NCBI GenBank assembly: GCA_012735315.1
Contig: JAAYHS010000144.1
Location: 1-64,000 of the forward strand
Origin: Bacillota bacterium
GTDB lineage: Bacteria; Bacillota; UBA4882; UBA8346
Length of the DNA stretch: 64,000 nucleotides
Direction: 5' to 3'
A program made the translations under genes and the position numbers. This document shows positions 31,093 to 41,471 of this stretch, in pieces. The notes below the pieces were generated by a model. It did no database searches. It saw only the letters and a list, made by a program, of their open reading frames with translations, and was not told the DNA's origin. Position 1 is the first letter of the stretch. Each line of letters starts with the position of its first letter.

Positions 31093-32034
31093 TTAAATGA
31101 TCCTGATTGCGAATTCCGGGCATTCCCTGCTGCAATAACCGCAAAGAATACATTTAGTGTTATCGATTACCGCTTTTTCATTCACGATCCTGATCGCCTC
31201 GCTATGGCAAACCTTGAGACAACGCCCGCAAGCCTTGCAGAGAAACGTAACTTTAGCCCGTTTCCGGTAATTGTCGGCGATCGGTATTGACGGCGCCGGT
31301 CTCCCTTCAAAGATCGCCAAGTTCATCTCCAACTCTTCCCGGCGCAGCATTCCGACGGCAATCACCGGTATCCCGGCCTCGTTTTTGACAAAGTTGATAC
31401 TATTCGCCACGTCTTTAATTAAATGCCCTCCGGCCAAGGCTTTCATGGCGTATAATCCTTTACCGTTATCCTTAGCCTCTTTAATTGCGGCGATCATCTC
31501 CGGAACTCCGCCATCGAGGATCCCCATTCCCAAGCGGTTAATCAACGGAAAGATGATATCGAGCCGCGGATCGGCGCCGCCCTTTCGGACAACGTTGGCT
31601 GAATGGGTGGCCAACCCGACCGCTTTGATAAGGCCTTTGCTCCGATATTCCAAAAGCGCTTCCAATGCTCCCGCCCGGTTAACCAAAGGTTCGGAGTCGC
31701 GGGAAGCATGGAGATGAAAGATCTCAATTTGGTCCCGTCCTAAGGCGTCGAGACTCTTCTCAATCGCTTCCTTCATCTCTTGATAAGAAACCGCCGCGGA
31801 TTTCGTGGCCAAAACAACCGGACCCCCATAGCGTTCCAACGCCCATTTAATATGAGGGTAAGTGGCGTAGATCTCGGCGGTGTCGATGAAATTAACCCCT
31901 TTTTCTAAGGCTTCGAGGATTAATCTTCCGCCTTCTTCCGCGCTTAAACCGGCTTGCAGCGGACCCATGGGCAAAGCTCCGAAACAGAGGGCTGAAACTT
32001 TCAATCCGGTGTTCCCCAAAAAATATTGGTCCAA
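31093..32034 (-). CDS. aldo/keto reductase with two 4Fe-4S clusters
   Basis: A 313-residue fusion. Residues 1-255 form the aldo/keto reductase barrel (NFIDTAEIYATYPHIKWAL with catalytic Asp and Tyr, KSAAVSY with the lysine). Residues 268-310 form a bacterial ferredoxin domain with CKACGRCLKVC and CILCGYCSREC. Such proteins are common in anaerobes and are presumed to pass electrons between ferredoxin-type clusters and a small carbonyl compound; the substrate is unknown. TTG start with GGAGGAGAGAGATT upstream. Confidence 0.88.
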   Translation of the reverse strand: MDQYFLGNTGLKVSALCFGALPMGPLQAGLSAEEGGRLILEALEKGVNFIDTAEIYATYPHIKWALERYGGPVVLATKSAAVSYQEMKEAIEKSLDALGRDQIEIFHLHASRDSEPLVNRAGALEALLEYRSKGLIKAVGLATHSANVVRKGGADPRLDIIFPLINRLGMGILDGGVPEMIAAIKEAKDNGKGLYAMKALAGGHLIKDVANSINFVKNEAGIPVIAVGMLRREELEMNLAIFEGRPAPSIPIADNYRKRAKVTFLCKACGRCLKVCHSEAIRIVNEKAVIDNTKCILCGYCSRECPEFAIRII

Positions 32035-32161
32035 AATCTCTCTCCTCCATCGTCGGGATTCAGTCCGTTCTCTTACTTTTCGAAAAGCGGCGGCCGCTTA
32101 GCCGTTCCCTTTTTTATTTTTGATTCATCCCGGGGATTAAACCTCCGGGTTGCACGGCTGA

Positions 32162-34606
32162 TTATTCTTCGTCTTTTTCCCCGCCGACTACTCGGGCCAA
32201 AGCGACGATCCGATCATTTTCGTCCGGTTTCATAATCCTTACTCCCTGAGTGTCACGGCCGGTTTCCGAAATATCGCTAACTTTGGTCCTAATGATAATA
32301 CCCTCGGCGGTAATTACCATCAATTCGTCATTCTCGGATACAATCTTCACTCCTACAATCAACCCGTGTTTATTAGTGAGTTTCATGGTCTTAATCCCTT
32401 TACCGCCGCGAGATTGGACCCGATAATGCGCGAGCGAGGTTCGCTTGCCAATTCCGGTGGAGGTTATCACTAATAGATAAGCTCCGTCCCTGGCGATACC
32501 CATTCCAACCACCGCGTCGTTTTCCCTCAAAGTAATGCCTTTGATTCCCCGCGTCGCCCGCCCCATCGGCCGGACTTCGGTTTCAGGGAAACGAATCGCC
32601 AATCCCTTTTCAGTGACTAAAATCACTTCCCGGTTGCCGTCGGTAAGCTTAACCGCAATTAATTCATCCTGGTCATCCAGATTAATCCCGATAATGCCGC
32701 CTTTACGGTTAGTCTGAAATTCTTCGAGGGCCGTCTTTTTGACCACTCCGCGTTTGGTCGCCATCAAGAGAAAACTGTCGCTCACAAAATCCTTGATTGG
32801 GATCACCGCATTAATCCGCTCCCCGGGTTCGACTTGAATCAGGTTGATAATCGCGGTGCCACGGGCTTGCCGTCCCGCTTCCGGGATCTCATGTCCTTTT
32901 AAGCGATACACCCGGCCTTGATTGGTAAAGAAGAGAATTGTTTGATGGGTGGAAGTTATAAATAAGTGCTCCACAAAATCCTCTTCTTTGGTGGAGATAC
33001 CGGTGATCCCTCGTCCGCCGCGGCGTTGGCTGCGATAAGTGGCTACCGGTTGGCGCTTGATATAACCGAAGTGGGTGATGGTTACCACGATATCTTCATC
33101 GGCGATTAAGTCTTCCACTGCGAATTCTTCATCCCCGTCGGCGACGATCTCGGTCCGCCGCGCATCGGCATATTTCCGCTTTATTTGTAACAATTCTTCC
33201 TTGACCACCTGCATAATCTTGTGAACATCCGCCAACAAATCACGATAATAAGCGATCGACTTTTGCAATTCCGCGTATTCATTTTCGATTTTATCCCGCT
33301 CCAAACCGGTCAAGCGTTGCAGCCTCATATCCAAAATCGCTTGCGCTTGTTTTTCGGAGAGCCCGAACTTAGTCATCAAGCCTTCGCGAGCGATCTCCAC
33401 GGTCCGGGAAGACCGAATCAGAGCGATAACCTCATCAATGTGATCAAGGGCAACCCGCAAACCTTCTACAATATGAGCCCGCTCTTCCGCTTTGGAAAGA
33501 TCGAATTGAGTGCGGCGGGTAATCACATCCCTTTGATGTTCCAGGTAATATTGTAATGTTTCGCGCAGGGTCAAAATCCGGGGTTCATTATTTACCAAAA
33601 CCATCATGTTTGCCCCGAAGCTCTGCTGCATCATCGTATGTTTGAAAAGTTGATTCAATACGATATTAGGATTGGCGTCGCGCCGCAGCTCGATTACGAT
33701 TCGCATTCCGTTCCGGTCGGATTCGTCCCGGAGATCGCTAATGCCGTCAATCGTCTTATCCCGAACCAAATTGGCTATTTGTTCGATTAAACGCGCCTTA
33801 TTGACCTGGTAAGGGAGTTCATTCACTATGATTCGGTATTTACCGCCGCTCATTTCCTCGATCTTCGTCCGAGCGCGGACCTTGATCGAACCTTTTCCCT
33901 TTAAGTAGGTGTTTTTAATTCCGTCCCGCCCCAAGATGATGCCGCCGGTGGGAAAGTCGGGCCCTTTAACTATTCTCAATAATTCTTTGGCTTCGGTTTC
34001 CGGATTATCGATCAGTTGAACCGCGCCGTCAATAACCTCGCCCAGATTATGAGGAGGGATATTGGTAGCCATTCCAACCGCTATTCCCGAAGAACCGTTG
34101 ACTAAAAGATTGGGGAAACGGGAAGGAAGCACTACCGGCTCTTCCATACTTTCGTCGAAATTCGGCTTAAAATCGACGGTCTTTTTATCGATATCGGCCA
34201 GCATCTCCATGGCCAATTTGGCCATGCGAACCTCGGTATAACGCATTGCCGCCGGGGGATCGCCGTCAATTGAACCGAAGTTGCCGTGACCGTCGATCAA
34301 CATGTGACGAAACGAAAAATCCTGGGCCATCCGGACCATGGTGTCGTAAATCGCCGCGTCTCCGTGCGGGTGGTAACGCCCCATTACATCACCGACGATC
34401 CGGGCTGATTTCCGGTACGGCTTGTCCGGTGTGGAACCTGATTCATACATGCCGTAAAGAATCCGGCGATGCACCGGTTTTAATCCGTCCCGGACATCCG
34501 GCAAAGCCCGATCTAAAATTACACTCATCGCGTAATCCAGGAAGGATTTTTTCATCTCCTCTTCCAAGACTACCGGAACGATCTTTCCATCAGTCAATTC
34601 AGCCAT
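32162..34606 (-). CDS. gyrA: DNA gyrase subunit A
   Basis: Cuts and rejoins DNA during supercoiling. The 814 residues show the winged-helix and tower domains with catalytic tyrosine in AMRYTEVRM (residue 123) and the GyrA box QRRGGRG, which identifies gyrase rather than topoisomerase IV, followed by the C-terminal six-bladed pinwheel. In the quinolone region it reads [10 protein letters not shown]: Ala84 replaces the serine of E. coli position 83, while the Asp equivalent of position 87 is kept. gyrB is not in the window. Confidence 0.96.
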   Translation of the reverse strand: MAELTDGKIVPVVLEEEMKKSFLDYAMSVILDRALPDVRDGLKPVHRRILYGMYESGSTPDKPYRKSARIVGDVMGRYHPHGDAAIYDTMVRMAQDFSFRHMLIDGHGNFGSIDGDPPAAMRYTEVRMAKLAMEMLADIDKKTVDFKPNFDESMEEPVVLPSRFPNLLVNGSSGIAVGMATNIPPHNLGEVIDGAVQLIDNPETEAKELLRIVKGPDFPTGGIILGRDGIKNTYLKGKGSIKVRARTKIEEMSGGKYRIIVNELPYQVNKARLIEQIANLVRDKTIDGISDLRDESDRNGMRIVIELRRDANPNIVLNQLFKHTMMQQSFGANMMVLVNNEPRILTLRETLQYYLEHQRDVITRRTQFDLSKAEERAHIVEGLRVALDHIDEVIALIRSSRTVEIAREGLMTKFGLSEKQAQAILDMRLQRLTGLERDKIENEYAELQKSIAYYRDLLADVHKIMQVVKEELLQIKRKYADARRTEIVADGDEEFAVEDLIADEDIVVTITHFGYIKRQPVATYRSQRRGGRGITGISTKEEDFVEHLFITSTHQTILFFTNQGRVYRLKGHEIPEAGRQARGTAIINLIQVEPGERINAVIPIKDFVSDSFLLMATKRGVVKKTALEEFQTNRKGGIIGINLDDQDELIAVKLTDGNREVILVTEKGLAIRFPETEVRPMGRATRGIKGITLRENDAVVGMGIARDGAYLLVITSTGIGKRTSLAHYRVQSRGGKGIKTMKLTNKHGLIVGVKIVSENDELMVITAEGIIIRTKVSDISETGRDTQGVRIMKPDENDRIVALARVVGGEKDEE

Positions 34607-34658
34607 GGTAACACCTCTTCTTTATATCTGAAGCCTGCATTCTATAGCGGTCAGAATA

Positions 34659-34804
34659 CAGGAGACAGTGGCCAGGAGTCAGGAAATCGTAAGTTAAGAT
34701 TCGAAATCCAAAATGTGAACACTCTTTTATGCCGGTTCTTAACTCTTCAATTCCTGGCTATCGCTTTTATACTGGCTCCTGACTCCTCAACTCCTGACTA
34801 CTCT
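34659..34804 (+). repeat. dispersed repeat element, copy A
   Basis: About 146 bases between rpiA and gyrA. The left end is ACAGGAGACAGTGGCCAGGA and the right end is CTCCTGACTCCTCAACTCCT, roughly inverted. The inner part (ATCGTAAGTTAAGATTCGAA...) matches copy B at 41753-41985 read on the other strand. No reading frame. Confidence 0.75.
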
Positions 34805-34821
34805 ACCTTGAATCCCAACTC

Positions 34822-35532
34822 CTACTGCTTGCGTTCCAACGTTTTTACGGACATATCCTTAGCCGATCCTACCAAAACCTGTTTCGCCAGGTCATAAAAG
34901 AGGCCGGTTTCCACTACTCCCGGCAATTGACGGAGTTGAGCGTCGATCTTTCGCAAATCCGTTCCCGGCTTAAACTTAAGGTCGATTATAAACTGGCCGT
35001 TGTCGGAGACCACCGGCCCGTCTTTCCTGAGCCCCATTCGGAGTTGGGATTCTCCGCCCCATTCTTTGACGGTCGCAGTCACAAAGCTAAGGGCCGACGG
35101 AATGATCTCCACCGGTATCGGAAAAGTGGTCCCCAATTCCGGAACCAGTTTTGATTCGTCGACAATAATCACGAACTTTTTAGCCATGGCCGCCACAATT
35201 TTTTCGAGGGTATGAGCCGCTCCTCCTCCTTTGATGGCGTTCAACTCCGGGTCGACCTCATCAGCGCCGTCAATGGCCAGATCCAGTTCGGTACAGTCCT
35301 GAAGGTCCTTGACTTTAATCCCATACTTCCGGCAGAGAATTTTCGATTGAAAGGAAGTCGGCACCCCGGTTATTTCCAAACCTTCATCCCTGATTCTCTG
35401 GCCTAATTCCTCAATCAAAAAAGCCACCGTTGAACCGGTTCCGATTCCGCAAGTCATGCCGGACTCAATTAATCCGGCGGCCGCGGTCCCGACCAGTTTC
35501 TTTAATTCTTTATTAGTATCGCTGTTTTTCAT
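34822..35532 (-). CDS. rpiA: ribose-5-phosphate isomerase A
   Basis: Interconverts ribose 5-phosphate and ribulose 5-phosphate. The 236 residues contain GIGTGSTVAFLIEEL, LAIDGADEVDPELNAIKGGGAAHTLEKIVA (catalytic region), FVIIVDESKLVPELG and a C-terminal ATVKEWGG region. The ATG overlaps the stop of metF by four bases, so the pair is translationally coupled. Confidence 0.96.
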   Translation of the reverse strand: MKNSDTNKELKKLVGTAAAGLIESGMTCGIGTGSTVAFLIEELGQRIRDEGLEITGVPTSFQSKILCRKYGIKVKDLQDCTELDLAIDGADEVDPELNAIKGGGAAHTLEKIVAAMAKKFVIIVDESKLVPELGTTFPIPVEIIPSALSFVTATVKEWGGESQLRMGLRKDGPVVSDNGQFIIDLKFKPGTDLRKIDAQLRQLPGVVETGLFYDLAKQVLVGSAKDMSVKTLERKQ

Positions 35533-36407
35533 TTGTTTCTTCCCACCAAGTTAAGATTTTTAACGATAATCCGCGTCTGTTGCGCCCGGTTCATGGTGTA
35601 GAGGTGAATCCCCTCGACTCCGTTTTCGAGCAACTCATTGATCTGATTTACTGCGTAATCAATGCCGAATTTTTCAAACTCCACCGGTTGGTCGCCGTAT
35701 TGGTCCAAAAGCTGTAACAGTTTGGCCGGGAGTGAGGCTCCGGAAAGATAGATCATTTTTTTGATTCGATTCGGATTCAGCACCGGCATGATTCCGGCGG
35801 AAACAGGCGCCGTAACTCCCATCCGGAGCATATTCTCTTTGAAGTTATAAAATATCCGGTTATCGAAGAAAAGCTGCGTCACTAAAAAATCCACTCCGGC
35901 CTCTACTTTAGCGCGAAGATGCTCCCAATCGTCCCGCCAGCGCTTACTCTCGATATGTCCCTCGGCATAAGCGGCGGCCCCCACGCAAAAACCGCTATAA
36001 CGGCGCAAATGTTTTACCAATTCGATCGCATAACGATAGTTCCCGGGCCTGAAGGTGATTTCCGGGCGGTCCCGGGGCGGATCCCCCCGTAAAGCCAGAA
36101 TATTCTCGATTCCCTCGTCTTTCATTTGATTGACGATCTGATCCAACTCCTCCGGAGAATGGCCGACGCAGGTCAAATGGGCCAAGGTTTCAATGCCGTA
36201 GGTTTTTTTGATCCGGGAGGCAATCTCAATGGTCCGGCTCCGGTTCGAACCGCCCGCCCCATAAGTAACGCTGATAAAATCGGGGTTTAGATCCCTAATC
36301 CCTTCAATGGTTTTAAAGACCGTATCCAAGGGATATTCCGGCTTAGGCGGAAAGATTTCGAAGGAAAGAACCGGCGTTTTTTGTTGATAAAGAGATTTGA
36401 TCAGCAT
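35529..36407 (-). CDS. metF: methylenetetrahydrofolate reductase (MetF family)
   Basis: A 292-residue FAD-type TIM barrel that reduces 5,10-methylenetetrahydrofolate to 5-methyltetrahydrofolate. It begins TPVLSFEIFPPKPEYPLDTVF, continues with ISVTYGAGGSNRSRTIEIA, THLTC-like LAHLTCVGHSP, LALRGDPPRDRPE and DFLVTQLFFDNRIFYNF. The product is used for methionine synthesis or, in acetogens, the Wood-Ljungdahl pathway. metV or methionine synthase genes are not near. Confidence 0.93.
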   Translation of the reverse strand: MLIKSLYQQKTPVLSFEIFPPKPEYPLDTVFKTIEGIRDLNPDFISVTYGAGGSNRSRTIEIASRIKKTYGIETLAHLTCVGHSPEELDQIVNQMKDEGIENILALRGDPPRDRPEITFRPGNYRYAIELVKHLRRYSGFCVGAAAYAEGHIESKRWRDDWEHLRAKVEAGVDFLVTQLFFDNRIFYNFKENMLRMGVTAPVSAGIMPVLNPNRIKKMIYLSGASLPAKLLQLLDQYGDQPVEFEKFGIDYAVNQINELLENGVEGIHLYTMNRAQQTRIIVKNLNLVGRNK

Positions 36408-36508
36408 TTAACCATACCTTTATTAATTATGAATTCAAATCATTTTTACTTCGCCATTAATCCGACAATTCCTGCACATAGCCGAACCCGGCCTCGGCGC
36501 GTTATCCT

Positions 36509-37891
36509 TTAGTCCATCGCTTCCAAGCTCGCTCCTTGAACCGCCTCGTGCAAACTCTCCGCCAAAGTCGGATGGGCATGGATCGTCCCCGCCAGTTGCT
36601 CAACGGTCAAATGGTGCTTCACCGCCAGCGTCGCTTCGGCAATCAAATCGCCGGCCCCGGGGCCGATTATCTGGACCCCCAGTATCCGACGGCTTTTTTT
36701 AGCGGCGACCACCTTGATAAAGCCCACCGCCTCCCCCTGGGCCAGCGCCTTACCGTTGGCTAAAAACGCCGCCTTGGCGGTGACCGTCTCCCAACCTTGA
36801 GCCTCCGCCTCCGCAGCAGTCATTCCAACGGTGGCTACTTCCGGCTCGGTGAAGATGCAATTCGGCATCGCTTCATCGGACCAGAGCGCCGGTCTTCCGG
36901 CCAGATGTTCGACTGCGGTGATTCCCTGAAATGACGCGGCATGGGCCAAATCCCATGGCTGATCGTTCACATCCCCAATCGCGTAAATCCAAGGAAGATT
37001 TGTTTGCAGGTTTCGGTTTACTTCGATTCGGCCGCGATCATTAATCCGGACTCCGATCCCTTCCAATCCCATCCCGTCGGAGTTGGGTTTTCTACCGACG
37101 GCGACCAAAACTTCAGCGGCAAATAACTCCTTCCCATCGGCCAGAATTAACTTGACTCCGTGGTCTTCTTTGATGGTTTCGTTCACCGAGACTCCGGTCA
37201 GAACCTCGATTCCTTTCTTCTTTAACTGCAACCGCAAGCTCCCGGAGACTTCCCGGTCCAGGTTGGGAATCAACTGCTCCATCAATTCGACGATGGTCAC
37301 CTTCACCCCGAAAGTGGCGAAGATCGAGGCAAATTCACAACCGATCACCCCGCCCCCGACTACAACCAGCGATTCCGGCAGTTCCGGCAGTTTCAGGGCT
37401 TCATCGCTGGTAATGACCTTAATGCCGTCATATTTAAAGACTTCGGGAATCTGAGGCTGGGAACCGGTCGCCACAATTATTTTCTCAGCGCTCAACGAAC
37501 GCTCGGACCCGTCAGTAAGCGTAATTTTCAATTCATGTTCGGAAGCGAACGCCGCCGCCCCGCCGATAAACTCCACCTTAGCCTGGTCCAACAGGTAATG
37601 GATGCCTTTAACCAACCTGGCGACCACTTGGTCTTTCCGTTCCAAGATCCGCTTCCAGTCGGGACGCGCCTCGGTCCCGATGTCGATTCCGTAATCGGCC
37701 GCCTTGGTTAGCAGCGAAAAGACTTTAGCCGAACCGGCCAGAGTTTTGGTGGGAATGCACCCCTGGTTAAGACAAACTCCGCCGACTTCCGACTTTTCGA
37801 TTAAGCAAACCTTCATCCCCAGCCGGGCCGCATGGAGCGCCGCCGTGTAGCCGCCCGGGCCGGCCCCGATTACCGCCGCTTGATAGTCCAA
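36509..37891 (-). CDS. lpdA: dihydrolipoyl dehydrogenase
   Basis: A 460-residue flavoprotein disulfide reductase. VIGAGPGGYTAALHAARLG binds FAD, GGVCLNQGCIPTKTL holds the redox cysteine pair, VVVGGGVIGCEFASIFATFG binds NAD, and the C-terminal HAHPTLAESLHEA contains the catalytic His-Glu pair. It would serve a 2-oxoacid dehydrogenase or the glycine cleavage system; none of their other genes lies nearby. TTG start. Confidence 0.93.
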   Translation of the reverse strand: MDYQAAVIGAGPGGYTAALHAARLGMKVCLIEKSEVGGVCLNQGCIPTKTLAGSAKVFSLLTKAADYGIDIGTEARPDWKRILERKDQVVARLVKGIHYLLDQAKVEFIGGAAAFASEHELKITLTDGSERSLSAEKIIVATGSQPQIPEVFKYDGIKVITSDEALKLPELPESLVVVGGGVIGCEFASIFATFGVKVTIVELMEQLIPNLDREVSGSLRLQLKKKGIEVLTGVSVNETIKEDHGVKLILADGKELFAAEVLVAVGRKPNSDGMGLEGIGVRINDRGRIEVNRNLQTNLPWIYAIGDVNDQPWDLAHAASFQGITAVEHLAGRPALWSDEAMPNCIFTEPEVATVGMTAAEAEAQGWETVTAKAAFLANGKALAQGEAVGFIKVVAAKKSRRILGVQIIGPGAGDLIAEATLAVKHHLTVEQLAGTIHAHPTLAESLHEAVQGASLEAMD

Positions 37892-38029
37892 ACGAAATCA
37901 CCGCCCAACACTTTTTCCATAAAAATTCTCAATCTTAATCTATTTTACCTTCCCAATTCCCGAATATTATTCATGAGTGAACGAAACAACGGTTAATGCC
38001 CCGGCGGTTCCGTTCGCTTCCGGCATCGA

Positions 38030-39766
38030 TTATTTAGGTAAATACCTCTCCCCCGGAATCATTTTTTGATAAGGCCGTTCAATGATCCTGATTTCATCGC
38101 TGTCGCGATCGTAGATCGAATTCACGAATTTGAGCCAGTTAAAATCGTCCCGCTCCGGATAATCGGTTCTGGTCTGAAACCCCGGCCAGCGAGTCTCTTT
38201 TCGATAACTCAAATGTTCCACCAATTGCCGGGCGACGGCGATCCGATCGATTACTTCATGACAGAGCATCAATTGGTGATAATCGGCGGCGCTTAAACGG
38301 TCTTCCTGGGCTTGCAACCGTTTCAATTCCCCTCTGGCCTTGTCTAAGCCCGCCTGATTCATCTCATAAAAGGAGCCGATTCCGCCGGCGTATTCATCCA
38401 TCACTTTCTGGAGGCGCTCCTCCATCTCTTCCGGCTGGACGCCGTCCCGGCCGCTTCGATAATGGAAAAGCGGTTTGGTGAGCCGTTCCAATTTGAATGA
38501 TAAATCGGCCCCATTAACCGGGGTTTCCTCCAAGTCGTCTTGTAGTTCCCGCAACACCGATTGAGCCGCCAGATAGCCCTCAGCCCAACAACCGCTAACG
38601 AACTTGTAGGGATAACCTCCGGCCACGTCGCCGGCGGCATACAAGCCGTCAAGGGTAGTTTTGCGACCCTCATCAATCCAATAACCGGCTTGGCAATGGC
38701 CGCCCATCACATACGGTTCGGTGCCGCAAATCTCCACCGGCGCGGCGGACGGATCAAAACCGTTGGCCGCCCAATATAGCACTATTCCGGGATACATATC
38801 TAGATAAGCCGCTTTTAATTGCTTGACTTGTTCGGGGTTCAAATGCCGGGTATCCAAATAAGACGGGCCCCGGCCTTGCTTCTTTTCTTGAGTCGGCCCA
38901 TAGACCCGGAGGCAAGTGGGAGCGCTTTCGCCGCCAAAATGACGGTAACGTAGTTTCATAAACTCCTCGCCGGCCGAATTAAGCTGTTTGGCGCCGAACC
39001 CCAGGGCCAGCGTGCCGGTGGGGCAAATCACGTCTTTAGTTCGCAATGCGATAAAACGCATTTCCAAACTGGTGAATTCCGCTCCCGCCCTGATTCCCAT
39101 GGCATAGCCGGCTCCGGCGTTAAAAGGCGGGTACCATGTTTTATGGGCGGCCGTCCCCGGATTATTGGGACGGTATAGTCCGGAAGCCCCGCCGGTACAG
39201 CAGATTACCGCTTTGGCTCGGACCAGATGAGCCATACCGTCGCGGACGCCGAACCCAAGAGCGCCGGCCACCCGTCCATTTTCATCGATCAGCAAATCCG
39301 TCGCAAAAACCCGGTTAAGCACATCCGCGCCCGATTCTTTAACCTTGGCCGCTAAGATCGGTTTTAAGGATTCGCCGTTGATCTTGATATTCCAGCGTCC
39401 CCGCGCTTGATAACGGCCTTCCCGATCTTTTAATACCGGCAGCCCCCACTCCTCGACCTTGGCTACCATCCGGTTTAATTCCCGCGCGGCCGAGTATACC
39501 AAATCCTCCCGGATCAATCCCATGGCGTCAAACCGCACATAGCGGGTGAATGATTCCGGAGTTTCGCCGGGATTCAAGTAAGCATTGATGGCATTCATCC
39601 CGGCGGCCAAACAACCGCTGCGCTCAATATGGGCTTTCTCCATAATCAGCACTTTCAGTTTCGGGGCGGCTTCTTTTATGGTTACCGCAGCCATGCACCC
39701 CGCGGTTCCACCGCCGATGATCAATACATCGGTCCGGTGAGTTTCCATTTTAATCACAGCATTCAA
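38030..39766 (-). CDS. AprA-like FAD-dependent oxidoreductase
   Basis: A 578-residue flavoprotein of the fumarate reductase/succinate dehydrogenase/APS reductase superfamily. DVLIIGGGTAGCMAAVTI binds FAD; ERSGCLAAGMNAINAYL and RFDAMGLIREDLVYSAARE resemble the alpha subunit of adenylylsulfate reductase, as does YVMGGHCQAGYWIDEGRKTTLDGLYAAGDVAGG. It is shorter than classical AprA and no beta subunit (two-cluster ferredoxin) or sat gene is adjacent, so true APS reductase activity is uncertain. The TTG start has an AGGG site nine bases upstream. Confidence 0.8.
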   Translation of the reverse strand: MNAVIKMETHRTDVLIIGGGTAGCMAAVTIKEAAPKLKVLIMEKAHIERSGCLAAGMNAINAYLNPGETPESFTRYVRFDAMGLIREDLVYSAARELNRMVAKVEEWGLPVLKDREGRYQARGRWNIKINGESLKPILAAKVKESGADVLNRVFATDLLIDENGRVAGALGFGVRDGMAHLVRAKAVICCTGGASGLYRPNNPGTAAHKTWYPPFNAGAGYAMGIRAGAEFTSLEMRFIALRTKDVICPTGTLALGFGAKQLNSAGEEFMKLRYRHFGGESAPTCLRVYGPTQEKKQGRGPSYLDTRHLNPEQVKQLKAAYLDMYPGIVLYWAANGFDPSAAPVEICGTEPYVMGGHCQAGYWIDEGRKTTLDGLYAAGDVAGGYPYKFVSGCWAEGYLAAQSVLRELQDDLEETPVNGADLSFKLERLTKPLFHYRSGRDGVQPEEMEERLQKVMDEYAGGIGSFYEMNQAGLDKARGELKRLQAQEDRLSAADYHQLMLCHEVIDRIAVARQLVEHLSYRKETRWPGFQTRTDYPERDDFNWLKFVNSIYDRDSDEIRIIERPYQKMIPGERYLPK

Positions 39767-39910
39767 ATTAAAACACCCTCCCTTAAAGTCCCTTTGCTAC
39801 TCTATGCGCAAAGCCCAAGGAGAGTGCTTCAATTTCGTCGTTCCCGGTTCGCCGCCGGTCGTCCGGGGTAAACTTATTTTCAAGACTTTACGTTTCCGGA
39901 GCTGAACGAG

Positions 39911-41272
39911 TTATTCGTCGGCGGTCGTTGCGATCTCTTCCTTCCAATTCTTTTGATGCAAAACTTTAATATCGGTAATTCGCCAAACCCCTTTGATCGG
40001 GTTCAAAATATACTCATCTTCGCGCTCCAAATACTCGACTACTAGCGGCGCGATAATCTTAATCCGGTAATCGACCCGATACTTGACTTCATCGGGCTTT
40101 TGGTATAACTTTTCCTGATTGAATTCTTCGATCTCGATCTTGATCAGATCTTTAGCGGCCGGATCAGCCGATTTATTGGTGGTATTGAGTACGTGGACAT
40201 TAATGACCATGTTGGACAGATCATTTTTCACCTTATGAGTCGCTTCATCAACCAGGGGCACATTGACTTCCTTTACGCCTTGAAAATAATAAGCGATTAC
40301 CTGATCCGGCGTTGTCGAGGCCGTAATTGTCGGCGGGGACTTGGACCAAATGAACATCCATGCAAATACAAGGAAAATCCCGAAGCCAATCCCCAATATT
40401 TTACCGTACTTTCGGAACCAAAGCCAAACCGATTCTTGAAGTTTAAATTTGATCCGGTTCAGTTCGGCCCGTTCTTTCACCTTCTTAATCTCATTTTCCG
40501 GGAGGAGCAGCGCTTGCTCCTCCATTAACTTGCCGAGCAGGGTGATTAATTGATCAACCTTGGGTCTTTTCAGGGGATCTTTGTTTAAACAACTGATAAC
40601 CAGCTTGTTCAATGCCCCGCTAAGCTCAGGTTTAAGATCATTTGGCTGTATCATGCTGCCCCTTAAAATCTTGGCGACTTTTTCCTCTTGGCTGGCGGCC
40701 CGGTATGGTTCCACCCCGGTCAATAAGTGATAAGCCAGCGCGCCCCAACTGAAGACATCCGATTCCCGGCTCCAACCGCCTCCCTGGATAACCTCGGGCG
40801 GCCGCTGAATATGATACGCTTCCGTCAGAGATTTGGAAAGGTGGTTGAAGATTAACGGATCTTGAAGATAGAAGTCGTTCCCAGCTTGCTTGAGCAGACC
40901 GATGCTAACTCCGCCCAACGCTATTTCATTTCTGTGATATACCTGCATAATCTTTAAGATTTGGAGCAACGCCCGACACGTTTCTTCGATATTACCGCCC
41001 TCGAAGTCTTTGATCGCAAATGAACGGCTGTTTTCTCTTATTAAATATAATTCGTCGCCATACTTCTCCAGAGCAAGATACTTGATCAAACCGGAGGCTT
41101 TAATAGTTCTTTCGGTTTCGATGATTTCCCCGATTTCTTTTTGAATTTCCTTGCGAAGACTGACGCGGGGAGGAACCGCGAATGGAATCTTATCAAAAAT
41201 GAATTTTTCCCCGGCTTCATTTTGAACCATTAGACACTCCGGAGCCAATTCTTTGACTAATTGGTACTTCAT
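39911..41272 (-). CDS. membrane pseudokinase (Ser/Thr kinase-like)
   Basis: A 453-residue protein with a degenerate protein-kinase domain (to about residue 255), one transmembrane helix at about 292-309 (GIGFGIFLVFAWMFIW) and an extracytoplasmic C-terminal domain of about 140 residues. The kinase fold is recognisable from PPEVIQGG, SDVFSWGALAYHLLTG and NKDPLKRPKV, but the catalytic loop reads HRNEIALGG rather than HRDLKPxN and the DFG site reads QDP. It is therefore probably inactive and may sense or scaffold. Start at 41272 is set by AAAGGAGG upstream. Family of the outer domain unknown. Confidence 0.8.
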   Translation of the reverse strand: MKYQLVKELAPECLMVQNEAGEKFIFDKIPFAVPPRVSLRKEIQKEIGEIIETERTIKASGLIKYLALEKYGDELYLIRENSRSFAIKDFEGGNIEETCRALLQILKIMQVYHRNEIALGGVSIGLLKQAGNDFYLQDPLIFNHLSKSLTEAYHIQRPPEVIQGGGWSRESDVFSWGALAYHLLTGVEPYRAASQEEKVAKILRGSMIQPNDLKPELSGALNKLVISCLNKDPLKRPKVDQLITLLGKLMEEQALLLPENEIKKVKERAELNRIKFKLQESVWLWFRKYGKILGIGFGIFLVFAWMFIWSKSPPTITASTTPDQVIAYYFQGVKEVNVPLVDEATHKVKNDLSNMVINVHVLNTTNKSADPAAKDLIKIEIEEFNQEKLYQKPDEVKYRVDYRIKIIAPLVVEYLEREDEYILNPIKGVWRITDIKVLHQKNWKEEIATTADE

Positions 41273-41471
41273 TGGGCCTTCCTCCTTTGGACCAATCCCT
41301 TCTTTAACCATTATACTATAATGTTTTAATTATTAAACATCCGATGGTTCATAACCTGTCAATAAATCCTTCCTTAACAATTATGTAAGATTTAAACGGA
41401 TAACAATTAGTTTAACGGCAGGAATCGGTTAGAAGTTACCGAAATATAAATCGCGGATTGAGGTGATTTTT

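Noticed and set aside
41290-41345. promoter upstream of the pseudokinase (TATAGTATAAT on the minus strand)
   Set aside because: A TTGACA is present further upstream but the spacing to the TATAAT is far too long; left out as a feature.
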